64,000 nucleotides of DNA, taken from the NCBI GenBank assembly GCA_003024785.1, contig PUQB01000074.1, forward strand, positions 248,001 through 312,000, written 5' to 3'. Source of the DNA: Selaginella tamariscina. Lineage: Eukaryota; Streptophyta; Lycopodiopsida; Selaginellales; Selaginellaceae. Positions 50,301 to 62,739 of the stretch are shown piece after piece (the stretch's first letter is position 1; every line of letters starts with the position of its first letter). A model generated the notes under the pieces. That model had not been told where the DNA came from, ran no database searches, and saw only the letters and a program-made list of their open reading frames with translations. Made by a program: the position numbers and the translations under genes.

Positions 50301-50900
50301 GGCCTCATGTACTTCACCCAATAAAGAAGAGGAAGTAGTAGGCTTGGATCTATAGGGGATTGCTAGTGTAAGGCATGTCATAAGTGATTAAAAACAAGTG
50401 GTGATAGTACCAACTGGTTGATGGTGGTCAAGTGGTGAAGGTACTGACCGACGATGACAGTTGTCAGGCGGCACTTAACCCAGTCATAGATCCACCCACT
50501 AGGCCTCATGTACTTCACCCAATAAAAGAAGAGGAAGTAGTGGACTTGGATCTATAGGGGATTGCCAATGTAAGGCATGTCATAAGTGATTAAAAACGGG
50601 TGGTGATAGTACCAACTAGTTGATGGTGGTCAAGTGGTGAAGGTACTGACTAAGGATGACAGTTGTCAGGCGGCACTTAACCCAGTCATAGATTTGATCA
50701 TCCGAATCAACTACCAAGGTACTCGGGACAACACCTCATAAGTGATTAAAAATGGGTGGTGATAGTACCAACTCGTTGACGGTGGTCAAGTGGTGAAGGT
50801 ACTAACCAACGATGACAGTTGTTAGGCGGTACTTAACCCAGTCATAGATCCAATCATTCGAATCAACTACCAAGGTACTTGGGACAACACACGTGAGGGA
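50301..50900. repeat. tandem repeats in the leader of a retroelement
   Basis: A unit of about 201 bp (GGCCTCATGTACTTCACCC at 50301 and 50502) is followed by a shorter third copy (TAAGTGATTAAAAA at 50381, 50583 and 50739). Copies include GGTGGTGATAGTACCAACT. Confidence 0.85.
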
Positions 50901-52843
50901 GGGGCATAAATGCTACAGGCAAGACTCTGTCACAAGGCGACAAACCAGTAAGAGAGTGTCTAGGGTCTAGCACCAGCCGACCCACTATATAAGTAGGAAG
51001 GTTGGTAGTGGGTCGGCAGACCAGTAGGAGAGTGCCACATGGACCTAGGGTTTAGCATCGGTTGACCCACTAGGAAGGCTGGTAATGGGTCAGGGTCTTT
51101 TAGTTCGTCTTAGTCATTGTATCTTGCTCCACCTTCTTTGGGGCCACCTTGTATTTGAACAAGCACTATATATATATATATATATATTCCTTCTGTTTAC
51201 TGCATCTCCCACTCGTCCTCCTCTTGCTCTCTCCTGGCCCAGCAGGGTCACATAGGATGGCGGCGGCACTGCACTAAGGAGAACTCCTACTCACCTGTAC
51301 ACAGGCCCTCTCGATGTCCGGGTAGAAGCCATCACAACACCTTCCATAGCTCCCGAGATAAAGGACGGCACATCGATGTGGACCTTTGGGACTGGGCATT
51401 GGCAACAGTGTCTTGGCGACCATCAAGGCTTTATAAGTCACCCCACATCTTGCCTACAAAGTCCCCGATCACCATTTGTGGCGACCATGGAGGGATATTA
51501 ATTACACACGGATGGAGTTCACCATAGTGAATAGAGTTGTGGCCCAAAGGAGAGACTGGAGAGTCGGGCTTAACTCGTGCGAACAACTGAAGATTAGCGA
51601 GTACCAGCTGGCCAATAGGATGTGTTGAGTTGGCCGAGAGAGGCTCATGGAGGGCAGAGAGGTATCTTGATTGCCACAATCAGCCTCTACCTCACCTGTC
51701 CGAGGAAACAACGCAAACACCACATGGTCGGACCTCCGAGAAGGGGAAAACCTGACACAACAGCATCAAAGACGGTCGTAAGCCACATATGACAAAGAAA
51801 GGTATGAAGAACCCATAGCACGTCCGGAGGAAATTCCAGGTGTAAGAACATGCGGGAATGAGCAACACCTAGATGGGTGACCTCGCCCGGGAATGACCTA
51901 CGACACAAAGTGGGATGGATGATAGGATGATGGAAGCCCTCCACCCCCTCTTGACGTAGGTGAAAGCGATGGCTACGATGAGCCCACACCAGAGAGCCAT
52001 ACCCGTGTTCAACGAGTACCCTCGAGGGAGGAGACCTCGCGCAGGAGAACCCCATGAGAGGGAAGGCATGTGCTGGAGGCAGGAATCTCAAGGCGATGAA
52101 ATCAGTGTGAATAGTGATAGGGGATGAGAGCCGAAGGTCTTGCATGGCCAACGTTACGTGGGACACAATGTAGGAAACCCAAGGCCGCCGTCACTCACCA
52201 TGGTAAGGCAAGAGGACCATGGATGCCTGAAAAGAGGGGAGGAAGAGCCTCATCCGGAAGGCCTAGTAGGGAGGGGCACCAATTATCGACAAAACAACCT
52301 ATGCACCAGGAGTTTAGCCGATCGGATGATGCAACAGGCCAGGATGAGTACCCAAAAGGCTGGGTTACACTTGGGATGACCACCTGCGTGAAGACAACTA
52401 GATGTTGACGAGTTGACGAGCTGGGAAGAGGTACTAGCAAAGGGGGCCACACAGTGGTCACTCTGGGCAAGGGACGAGGGCGAGGGGAATCTGCTCGAGT
52501 GAGCGAGACCATATTGACCCATGAGGGAATCTTGCAAGGGCGCACGGTAGCCGCAACCACCATGAGACGAGGGGATACCGTCTCAGGGCAAGGAGAATCT
52601 ACCCCAATAGACACAACCATTCTGACACCGTGAGAGGATTTTGTTGGGTCGCATGGTCATGCCAAGCCACTCACTGGACGAGGAATACCGTCCAATCGAG
52701 GTATGCTGCGCCATTAGCCATCAGGTTGGTCCCATGAAGGGGGACCTTGAAGGACAACTGGGAGGAGCCTGTCCTCGTTACCCACCCTCAACCGGAGGGC
52801 GGGGGTGTGAGGAAGGAAAAAGGTACCCACATGACATCGGAAC
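50901..52843. other. GC-richer sequence without a recognised gene
   Basis: Open frames on both strands (51687-52166, 52195-52620) have no recognisable motif and probably reflect composition. A (TA)n run lies at 51168-51186. It is probably the long leader before the gag at 52844. Confidence 0.45.
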
Positions 52844-53206
52844 GTGGACTACAGCACGTCTGAAGTGGAGGGTCCAAATCGGAGCACCTCCCAGGCTCAA
52901 CATGATGCCATGGGAACCTTACTAGCCCGCACACTCAATCGAATGCAGGAGAGCATAGTGATAGTGCCCTTACCCGCATTTAGAGGAGAAAAGGGTGAAG
53001 ATGCAGATCAGCATGTAGACAAGTTCGAGCAGGTATGCGAGTTGAGAAGCGTAAGCAACAACCACAAGAAGCTGAGTGCATTCATATGCAAAAAGACACA
53101 TGCTTGGTGGATGCGTTTCCACGAGGAAAACGAGGGAGCTCACTGGGAAACAGCGCAGAGGCATTTCTGGATACCTTCTGAGAGGAAAAGAGCAAGGAAG
53201 AGGTAA
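52844..53206 (+). pseudogene. Ty3/gypsy gag fragment
   Basis: LPAFRGEKGEDADQHVDKFE, then SAFICKKTHAWWMRFHEE, matches the gypsy gag core 'F-G-xxxDxxxHxxxFE ... LxxxAxxWW'. It is followed by tandem repeats instead of pol, so the element is incomplete. Its likely 5' parts are the primer site at 50203 and the tandem repeats after it. Confidence 0.7.
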
Positions 53207-53216
53207 TCCATAAGTT

Positions 53217-53737
53217 AACTAGTTTGAGATAGAAAGCAAGAGGGATTGCTAGTGTAAGGCCTGTCATAAGTGACCAAAAGAGGGTGGTGATAATACCAAC
53301 CCATCACTAATGGGTACAAAAGGCCTACCCACCAAGCGTTTTCATCATTGGTGGGTAGGACTCATGTACTTCATCACTAATGGGTAGGCCTCTAGTACTT
53401 CACCCGATAAAGAAGGGGAAGTAGTGGGCCTGGGATCCGTAAGGGATTGCCAATGTAAGGCCTGTCATAAGTGACCAAAGGAGGGTGGTGATAGTACCAA
53501 CCCATCACTAGTAGTGGGCCTGGAATCCATAGGGGATTGCCAATGTAAGGCTTGTCATAAGTGACCAAAGAAGGGTGTCACTTGGGCATAGGATTCCTAA
53601 GGGATTGCTAGTGTAATGCCTATCATAAGTGATCAAAAAGGGTGGTGACAGTACCAACCCATCATTGGTGGGTAGGTCTCCTGTACTTCACCCAATAAAG
53701 AAGGGGAAGTAATGGGCATGGGATCCATAGTGTAAGG
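53217..53737. repeat. second tandem-repeat block
   Basis: Four to five imperfect copies of a unit with GGGATTGCCAATGTAAGGC, CATAAGTGACCAAAG and GGTGGTGATAGTACCAACCC, related to the block at 50.3-50.9 kb. Element E is inserted after AGTGTAAGG of one copy. Confidence 0.8.
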
Positions 53738-54330
53738 TGTCAAGCCACGATCCAGGAACCAGGAAGAAGCAGGATTTCAAGAACAAAAAGGCTTGACTCA
53801 AAAGCAGGACGGAGAGCAAGATAGGAACTCATGAACTCAGGAGCAAGACAGGAACAAGATAGGATCCAGGAGCAAGACAGAAGGCGCAGGACAGGATCCA
53901 GAACAAGACAGAAAAGGACAGGATCCGGGAATAAGACAGGAGCAGAACAGGATCCAGGAGCGAGATAGGAGCAGGACAGGATCAGGAGCGAGCAAGAAAC
54001 AAGAAACAAGACAAGAACAAGACAAGACAAGATTGATTGTAAGACTGGTGTTGATAGTAACTGATTGTACAAAATTAGGTCGGAGCTTTTATGCTCACAA
54101 CTCCAAGAGCTAATCTAGGCATGAGTGCTAAAAGTGGTTGCATGCATGCAAAGTGACTGCATGCATGCAGAGGCTAAGATGAGTCCACATGTCCCTTATC
54201 CTCTAGGCATATCCTGTGGCATATCCTGTAGGAATATCCTGCAACCTATCATGTATCCGGAATCCTGTAGGAATATCCTGTAGGAAAATCCTTGCAACCC
54301 ATATCCTATATCCTGTATCGGATCGTGACA
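53738..54330 (-). repeat. 3' LTR of element E (593 bp)
   Basis: Ends TGTCAAGCC and GTGACA on the plus strand. It contains the transcript-start 11-mer (54051-54061), the RY pair (54134-54172) and the CCTGTAGGATAT repeats. Confidence 0.9.
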
Positions 54331-54345
54331 GCACTCCTCCCTAAA

Positions 54346-57249
54346 GACGAGTTCCACGAGTCTTGGGACCTGGTTTAGCAGGATAATGCCGATGGAAGGC
54401 AGCAACTTTGGAAGAAGCATGGAGTAAGTTGGATGCAGGTTCCCAAGTGCGATCAGTAGGCAAATAACCTTTCCAATCCACCAAGTATTGAGTTGGCGGC
54501 GATGAAGACGAGAATCAAGGATGGCTGCAACTTCGTACTCAGGTTCATGTCAATGACCACAGGAGGGGGAGGAGAAGAAGCACGACCGGGAAGAGAAGAA
54601 GGATGATACGGCTCCAACAAGGAGGTGTGAAACACAGGATGAAGTTTCACCGTAGATGGTAACTCGAGTCGGAAAGCTACAGGATTGACCTCTGCCACAA
54701 TCCTGTAAGGGCCCAATCGTTGAAAATCCAACTTAGAAGAAGGCCTGTTGGTGCGAATATGTCGACGAAGAAGCCACACGAGATCACCAATCTTGTATGC
54801 AGGTGCCGGCTGACGGTGAGCATCAGCATGATGCTTGTATCGTTCCTGTGCCTGCTGAAGATGAACCTGGAGATCATCCTGTACCTGACGAAGATGCTGA
54901 GACGATCCTGTACTGCAGGAGCGGAAGAAGGAGAAGCGAGGAGCAAAGTCAAAACGTGGATGGTGGCCTGTAAGAGCAAAGAAAGGTGTCTATCCTGTAG
55001 ATGCGTGAACGGAGTTGTTGTAGGCAAACTCCGCCATTGGAAGAAGGTCCAACCAGTTGTCCTGTGGTAACTGATGAAGCAACGAAGATACTGTTCCAAG
55101 GTCTGAATTGTGCGTTCGACTGCCCATCAGTTTTGGATGATATCCTGAAGAAAGATCCGCTTTAACCTGTAGACTCCGAAAAGCTCTCGCCAAAACTTGG
55201 ACATGAATTGTGGACCTCGATCGGAAACAATGCTCTCAGGAAGACCATGATGTCGGAACACCTCACGGATCACCAACTCAGCAGTTGTCTGACCTGTAGC
55301 TGTCTTGTTGCAGGGTAGGAAATGAGCCTGCTTGGTGAAACGGTCAACCACCACAAGAACTGCATCGAATCCACGAGAAGGAGGAAGATCTGTGAAAATC
55401 CATAGAAATGGATCTCCAAGGAGCAGAAGGAACAGGAAGAGGACGAAGAAGACCAGAGGGTGCATGATGAGGCATCTTCGACCTGTTACAAGTGTCACAG
55501 CTCCGTACAAACCTTTCCACAAAACCTCGCAACCCAGGCCACCAATAGTTGCGAGTCACCAATCCACTGTCTTGGCCACACCAAAATGTCCTGTAGCCGG
55601 GTATCATGACAATCCTGTACCACACGAGTCCTGGAAATACCAACAGGAACGTACAGGAGACCTTCCCGGTACAGGAGTCCATCCTGTATGGCGAACAACT
55701 TGTAGTCTGAACGGGAACTGGAGGAAGAGGAACTTGCAATGTCAGGATGAATGTGTGAGAACACATTCTTTGCCAAGTCGTCTGTAGCCAACTGCGAACG
55801 GATGTCCTGTAGAGTGTTGAATTTGCTGGAGCCTGATGAACCTATAGTGCCGCAAGCCGGAAACGATCAGGACCCAACAACACTTGTCTTTGACAGTCAT
55901 ATGCAGGATCGCCCGGATCGGTGCAAGGTAAGAGCGCCTAGACAATGCGTCCGCCTTGCCATTCCGAAAACCGGGCCTGTAGACGATGACAAATCAAAAC
56001 GTGATAGGAACTCCGCCCACCTAGCCTCGCCGACTGAGAACTCGAGCCGTTTGAAATACTCCAGGTTCTTGTGATCCGTAAGAACTTGTACAGGATGCGC
56101 AGCACCTTCCAGGAAATGCCGCCACTCCTCGAACGAATCCACAATGGCCTTAGTTCCTTGTCATGAATCTCGTAATTGATCTCCCCGAAAGGAACTTACG
56201 AGAGTGAAAAGCTACAGGATGAAGCAACTTGTCTTCTCCAACTTGTGATAGGACGGATCCTACTGCAAAATCCGAGGCATCTGCTTCAACGAAAAAAGGA
56301 CGAGAAGGGTCAGGATGTGCTAAAATCGGAGCTGTCGTGAAGGCGTCCTTGAGTGTTGTGAATGCATGTTCCGCCTTGTCGGACCAAGAGAAAACTGTGC
56401 GCTTGGTGAGTTCTGAGTGGAAGTACACGCTTGGAGAAGTCCTGTATGAACCGCCTGTAGAAGTTTGCAAAGCCAAGGAAACATTGTACATCTCGTACAG
56501 ACTTGGGCCTCTCCCACTCCACGATGGTCTTCACCTTGTGCATGTCCATGGAAACGCAGCAGGAGAGACGATGTAGCCCAAGAACTCCACAAATCCCTAT
56601 CGAAAAACACTTCTCCAACTTCGCATACAGGCCATGCTCGCGAAGCCGCTGTAGAACTAATCGTACATGCTTGTCATGTGCCGCCTGGTCCTTGGAGAAA
56701 ATCAAAATGTCGTCGAGGTAGATCACCACAAACTGGTCCAAGAAGTCACGAAAGATGTCGTTCACCATGTGTTGGAACACGGCTGGGGCATTGGTAAGGC
56801 CGAAGGGCATCACCGTGTACTCGAAGTGTCCATACCTTGTACGAAAGGCAGTCTTCCACTCATCGCCTGGACGAATCCGTACAAGGTTGTAGGCCCCTCG
56901 TAAGTCGATCTTCGTGAACACCTTTGCTCCTCGCAGCCGATCGAGAAGTTCCGGGATCAATGGCAACGGGTACCGATTCCGAATGGTGACTTGATTCAAA
57001 CCCCTGTAGTCCACAACCAAACGTAAACTCCCATCCTTCTTCTTGACAAAGAAGATAGCGCTCCTGCAGGGGACTTTGAGTGACGAATGAAGCCGGATGC
57101 CAAGTTGTCCTCGATGTACTGACGAAGAACCTCCAACTCTGTGGGTGACAATGCATAAATCGGTCCGAATGGAGTCTTTCCTTCCGCAAGATCAATAGGA
57201 CAGTCGTAGGACCTGTGAACAGGAAGAACTGCAGCCTTGTGCTTGTCAA
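54346..57249 (-). pseudogene. element E pol: RT, RNase H, integrase, chromodomain
   Basis: RT 56310-57020 is open and well conserved ([53 protein letters not shown]). RNase H is at 55900-56330 ([29 protein letters not shown]). Integrase is from about 55030 to 55620 ([53 protein letters not shown]). The GPY-like region is at 54600-54780 and the chromodomain at about 54380-54550. Frame changes occur near 56440, 56150, 55990, 55400 and 54550. Confidence 0.85.
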
Positions 57250-58200
57250 AAACGTCCTTAAAGGCGTGATACTTGGATGGTAGGGAAGAAGGAGAAGAAA
57301 GGAGAAGGAGATTGAAAAACAGGAAGTCGGATACAGGAAAGGTAGAAGAGGACGTAGGAGTTACTTGAAAGGCAAAAAGGTGGAAAGGAGCAGGATCAGT
57401 GGCGAGTTCATGCATGGTAGTGGTAAGAACTCGGAGAGGAGAAGGAGGGAGCTGTGACTGAAAAAGAGGAAGGATCTTGGGGGTGGAACAGAAGCAGAGT
57501 AACAGAAAGAGGCAGGATTGGAAAAAACCTGTGTGGATGTTGAAGTGTACAGGATTGGAAGAATCCTGTACAGGAGTCCGTGGTTGCGCAGGAGTGGGAA
57601 AAGCCTGCGAATGTGCTGACGAATCAACAGGAGGTGGATCCTGTTGAGGAGGAACCTTCGACACTGATACAGGATTGGAAGAACCCTGTACAGGACACAA
57701 ACTTACAGGAGTGGAGAGAGCCTGCGGATGTGCTGAGGAACTGACATGAGGTGAATCCTGTCGAGGAGGAGTCTTCAACACTGGTACAGGAACAGGCACG
57801 GTCAATCCTGTAGCTTGTACTGCCTCAGATACTAAGGATGTATCCTGCACACAGGAAGGTACAGGATTGATCCTAGCTGTCGGAGAGGAAAACGTGAGCG
57901 TCCTAGACCTCCAGTCGATCTGCGGATTTGCAACAACGAACCATGGCATGCCCAAAATGATGGGAGTCGACCGAGTCTTGATCAAGTTGAAGGAAATTGA
58001 ACAGTTGAATGTGCCATGACTGCAGGAGAGAGGTTCGGTAGCATGGGTAACTGCGCCAGAAGCAATCAGACGCCCATCGGCCACCTCTACAGGAACTGCA
58101 CGCTTCAACTTCACCACCGAAATGCCATGTTGAGTTGCAAAAGTGTCATCCATGAAGCATGCATTTGCACCAGTGTCTAACAGGCAAACTCCTTGAGCTC
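57250..58200 (-). pseudogene. element E protease and Pro/Ser-rich spacer
   Basis: The protease core LLDTGANACFMDD is legible at about 58140-58185 after a 1-nt shift, then IILGMPWFVVANPQIDWRS. Between protease and RT lies a low-complexity stretch of about 180 residues with repeated QDSSNPV and SSAHPQA-type segments, also present in D. Confidence 0.75.
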
Positions 58201-58228
58201 TCGATTATTAAAAATGTGTACAGGAAAC

Positions 58229-59265
58229 TTAAGTGATGGAATGGTATGAGCAGCACCAATGGAGCCTGCACCTACGTCCAACTTCGCGGCTCCTAGACGA
58301 AGTGGACATTGAGTTTTCCGACTGAACTTCAGCTTCAACTTCACGCGTCTTGAAGTTCCTGGCTTTAATAGGACAATCTGCCACCTTGTGTCCTGCTCCA
58401 CCACAATACAAGCATAGGTTCTCACTGCGACGACGTTGCTTCTCAGCAGCGGAAAGAGAGCCACGCTTGGATTTCTCAACCTCCATAGGAACTACTCCAG
58501 AAGGTGGTGCAGGAACATGTACCACAGCTGCAGGATTGGTTTGCAGGAACTGCTGACGGGATCTTTCCTGACGACGCTCGAACAAACGGTTGTCGCAACG
58601 AACAGCTTGTTGCATGATCTCCGCTAATGTTTGGGCATCCGGTAACGTAAGGAGAAGGTCCTTCACGTCATCCCTCAACCCAAAACGGAAGTGTTCGATC
58701 AATGCAGTCTCGTCCCATGGAATGTTCGTGCAAAGTTGCTGAAATTCGGATGCATAGACGGAAGCTGGTCGGGATCCTTGAGTGAGCTTCCGTAACTTCG
58801 TGCATGCGAACGGTACTTATCAGGATCTCCAAAGGCTTCAAAGGCAGCCACGAAACCTTCAAAGTCTTCCATCAATGGGTCGTCACGCTCCAGCAAGGGG
58901 GCAACCCAAGCCCGTGGAGATCCACTTAGTAAGGATGCCAAAAGACCCACCTTTTGAGCATCAGTCGAGTAGCGCCGTGGTTGCATGCGGATCAAGAGCC
59001 GGATCTGATTCAGGAAACCTTGGAAATCGGCACGATTACCACTGAACTTCTTTTGGCATGCTAACCTTCGGCTCCGAAGAAAAGTTTGATGAAGAGGGAA
59101 CCACCGATGCCTGGAGAGAGCCTGCGCAGCAGCCTTGGAGGATGCATCAGCAGCTGCATGTGCCGCATTGGTGGAACCTTGCAGATCGGTGACCACTTGG
59201 CGCAAAGTGGCCAGCTCATGAAGTAACATTTGGTGCTCGCGTTGAAAGTGCTCAAAATCAGCCAT
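58229..59265 (-). pseudogene. element E gag with CCHC zinc knuckle
   Basis: Start at 59265 (MADFEHFQREHQMLLHELAT). The capsid-like part has QKVGLLASLLSGSPRAWVAP and EHFRFGLRDDVKDLLLTL, and the knuckle is CLYCGGAGHKVADC. A frame change near 58700-58830 splits it in two. Confidence 0.85.
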
Positions 59266-59340
59266 GATCTATAAAAAAAAGGAGGAAAACGAAGGAAAAG
59301 AATCAAGAAAAAAGTAGCTGGAAAACGGAGAGCTATGAAG

Positions 59341-59351
59341 GTTACTATCAA
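59341..59351 (-). other. putative self-primer binding site of element E
   Basis: Plus strand GTTACTATCAA, two bases from the LTR boundary at 59354. In the sense direction the site reads TTGATAGTAAC. It is exactly complementary to the sense 11-mer in both LTRs of E (54051-54061, 59653-59663) and in the LTR of A (7320-7330). Confidence 0.65.
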
Positions 59352-59353
59352 AC

Positions 59354-59884
59354 TGTCAAGCCACGATCCAGGAACCAGGAAAGAGCAGGATTCCAAGAAC
59401 AAAGGCTTGACTCAGGAGCAGGACGAGAGCAGACAGGAACTAGGAATCAGGAGAAGACAGGACAGGATAGGATCCGGAGCAAGACAGGAAGCGCAGGACA
59501 GGATCCAGGAACAAGACAGAACAGGACAGGATCGGACAACAGGAGAGACAGGATCAGGAGCAACAGGAGCAGACAGATCAGGAGCGAGACAGGAGAGAAC
59601 AGAAACAAGACAAGAACAAGACAAGACAAGATTGATCGTAGTAAGACTGGTGTTGATAGTAACTGATTGTACAACAATTAGGTCGGAGCTTTTATGCTCA
59701 CAACTCCAAGAGCTAATCTAGGCATGAGTGCTAAAAGTGGTTGCATGCATGCAAATGATGCATGCATGCAGAGGCTAAGATGAGTCCACATGTCCCTTAT
59801 CCTCTAGGCATATCCTGTGGCATATCCTGTAGGAATATCCTGCAACTGTATCTTGTATCCGGAATCCCTGTAGGAAAATCTTGC
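59354..59884 (-). repeat. 5' LTR of element E, outer end missing
   Basis: Begins TGTCAAGCCACGATCC and stops at GTAGGAAAATCTTGC. The final 40 or so bases of U3 found in the other LTR are lost. TATA-like CATAAAAG on the minus strand at 59689-59696. Confidence 0.85.
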
Positions 59885-62046
59885 TGTCAGAGTTTTAACC
59901 CAGAGGGCCAACACGTGGCTGCCAGGTGGCCATTCATCGTCATCACCCTATGTGAGCAACACTAAGTTTCCCCAGAACAACCCCAACGACCCTAGGGTTA
60001 GACTCTAATGCCCAAGTGGACAGGAGACTTAGGGTTTAGCCTAAGTCTCCCTAAAGTGTCTGCCCCCAGAACCCTTGAGGGATAACCCTAGTTGACTTAA
60101 GGTTTAGCCTAAGTCTCCCTAGAGTGTCTACCCCAAAACCCTTGAGGGATAACCCTAGTTGACTTAGGGTCTTGCTCTAGAAGACGTAGACAGGCTCATG
60201 CCCTAACCCCCATCAAGGAGACGTGTGTTCCACACATACCCCTGGACAGAGCTAAGGCATCGTCACTTACCCCTTGAGGAATCACCCTCATCTGGAGTAC
60301 AACCCCTTTAGGGCGACAAGGGTACCCTGAACCACGACTAACCCCTAAGGGTTTAAGTGGCCAAGTTATACCCTAGACCTAGGGCTAGTACTTAGTGAGG
60401 ACACGAGTGTGCGCCGTAGGCAGGCATGGGTGTTCTGCTGAGTAAACTCCCTAAGGCTAGGTTTGGGATAACCCTAAGCACATGACCTTGCGAGTGCCTC
60501 ACGAAAGGACTCCTGCTAACATGTTTAGGTTGTTCTACCCTTGAATTCCAAAGAGAACACTCCCCTAGCCAAGTGTGCCAAAGCACACCTAGTTATGAGA
60601 CCTAACCTCCATTGAGCAGATGCCCAAGGCTTAGCACCCTAGTGCAAGCACAAGCATGTCTGTTTGTTAAAGTATCCAACCCCTTGGCGACAAGCCCATG
60701 ACATATCCCCAAAGGGCATGCCTCAGGCGTTGTACCATGTGACGTTTAGCCCAGTGTCACATCTCCATATGACACTGCCTTTCCCGATGTGGGCTATCAT
60801 GCCATAGCCCTTAGATTCAAGAGTTGCACCAAGTGCCACAAACATGGCTCCTAAATGCCAACTCTAGAACCCTCAATTATCCCTCAAGACTCGGTAAGAA
60901 AACCCTGTCAATCAAGAACCCACGCCCATAGTTGGACAAGGACACGTACGTGCCCTGGTTAGCTGTGAGTGTTGCTCCTAACTTGACGTGGAGGAGGAGG
61001 CTGGAGACAAGCCTTAACCTCTGCTTCTTGGAACGTGCATCTCGACAAGTCCTCCCAGGCATGGATTCACCAACGTTAAGGGTAAGCTACCCCAAAGGTG
61101 GGACGTACCCTTGTCGTCTGGAAGTTAGGGCGGTACAATAGAGGGTTGTACCTTAACGACACAAACTGAAGCTTGCATCGGCAGAAGAGCAACAAACTCA
61201 ATCATGAACCCAGGAGCTCTCCTACATATACTCTACCTTATTTATGTGACGCCCCCCCCCCCCTCTTTCCTATATGTGTAAGTGGGCTGAGATGAGATGA
61301 GTTTGCACACTAACCCCTACCCCTAAACCCTAACCAAGGGGGGTGAGGGTTTTAGGGCGTGGGTTAGGGCAACCCTAGGGTTAGGTCAACCCTAGGGGTG
61401 TTCCTAACCCTATTTAACATTCGAACTCATCTTAACTAGTACGTCAAAAAAGGGGGTGGGTTTCTAGAAGGTAAGTGCTACCTTCACTTAGAATTTCTCG
61501 CAACATCTAAAGATAGCTGGCCGGACTACTCTTAAACACCTAAGTGCACTAAGCGGGGCTGTTTCTCACTACATTTAGGGTCCGTCAACATAGTACAGTA
61601 GATAACAACAGTCAACGTCCAAAGTAAAGGGTCGAGTCATAGTAAAAACTATGACACACTCCCCGCCTTTGAAAATGTCAACGTCCTCGTTGACGTTTAA
61701 TTCCAAGACTAGATAATGTTAGAAAAAATTAACCAAAACTAACATATCACTCTATGTGGAGTCAGCCAAAAGTTCACATAAGTTTTATTACCCCCCTTGC
61801 ATTACGCGAAACCAAGTACTTCAGAACCGTCATTCACTAAGTTGAAAACCTAGCTGCCGGAGGCACCACCTGCGACATGAAGTCACTTGGAGACCTTTTG
61901 CACGTCTGCAAAGTCTGTCACCCGACGCACACAACACTGGTTAATTTCTTTATTTAACTAGAATTTATATTGGAGGCTTCTAGTTAGTGTTGTTGCCGAC
62001 CCCTTGGTTAATAAGAAATAAAGACTTGCTTTATTCCTTAATATCA
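59885..62046. repeat. 2-kb non-coding dispersed repeat, copy 2 (GC-rich)
   Basis: Begins TGTCAGAGTTTTAACCC and ends near TTCCTTAATATCA. It is collinear with 9159-11178 but much less AT-rich, so it is the younger or less mutated copy. It carries a C13-like run (61252) and a short CCCTAAACCCTAACC stretch (61322). No coding capacity is seen. Confidence 0.7.
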
Positions 62047-62739
62047 AATGCTATTAATGACCCTGTCGTCTTAGCACACAACAAGCACTTTGACGTCCAT
62101 CTCAAGTGCTTAACCAAATGCCTTCACGTTTTTCCAATTGTTCCACATTTTCACATGTCATGGTATTATAGCCTCACTTTTCTGTATCCCTCGGTGTTTC
62201 TCATTACCCCTTTATGTAAGGGTCTGCTACTATACCTATCCCTTGTTAGTATATAGTTACGTCAGACTAGGTATGAGACTTTATCGAAATCAAGCTCTTT
62301 TCCGATACTAGAGTACTATTCCCGAAACCCTGTTCTTTGTAAACATGTCAATCTGGCCAGAGGCGCATGGCTGTACACATGTATACAACAAGGTCATACC
62401 AATCTCCCAAATGCCATTCACTTGGTGTGTCATTAATTCCTAATAAGAACCAAATTGAGTCAAATCTACAACCAAGTGTGATAGCTCTACCATTCATCTT
62501 TCGCAACCTAGCTTGTACTCTTTCATAACACCGACCAGTTCAGGGACCAAATAAGCTAACATACCTTTCTTACAAACTTGTGTGGAAACCAAGAAATTCA
62601 ACCCATCTTTAGCGCCTCAATCGATGACCTTAGATAACACATCCCTTAATTGTCATTTTCATTGTACTCATTCCCCAAAGAGCACAACATACCAGATGCA
62701 TTCAATAATTCCTAACTCTTAATTTCGCTAAGGCCACAT
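62047..62739. other. unrecognised sequence
   Basis: One open frame (61987-62256) spans the end of the repeat and has no recognisable motif. I see no gene here. Confidence 0.4.

Larger units (their letters stand above)
53738..59884 (-). mobile_element. Ty3/gypsy chromovirus E, nearly complete
   Basis: It carries the left (3') LTR, polypurine tract, chromodomain, integrase, RNase H, RT, spacer, protease, gag, primer site and the right (5') LTR. The right LTR lacks its outer end, where the 2-kb repeat (59885) begins, so a target duplication cannot be tested. It has fewer lesions than D, mainly single-base frameshifts. Confidence 0.9.

Noticed and set aside
51687..52620. Long open frames on the minus strand in GC-richer DNA
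   Set aside because: No recognisable motif and open frames overlap on both strands, as expected from composition.
50301..53737. Spaced direct repeats that might look like a CRISPR array
   Set aside because: Units are about 150-200 bp, adjacent and imperfect, in a plant nuclear genome; they are ordinary tandem repeats.
61310..61400. CCCTAAA/TTTAGGG-like bases suggesting an interstitial telomere
   Set aside because: Only two adjacent units are perfect; the rest is irregular and lies inside the 2-kb dispersed repeat, whose other copy has no telomere repeats.
62341..62680. Possible coding sequence on the minus strand
   Set aside because: Each frame is soon stopped and no motif is recognisable.
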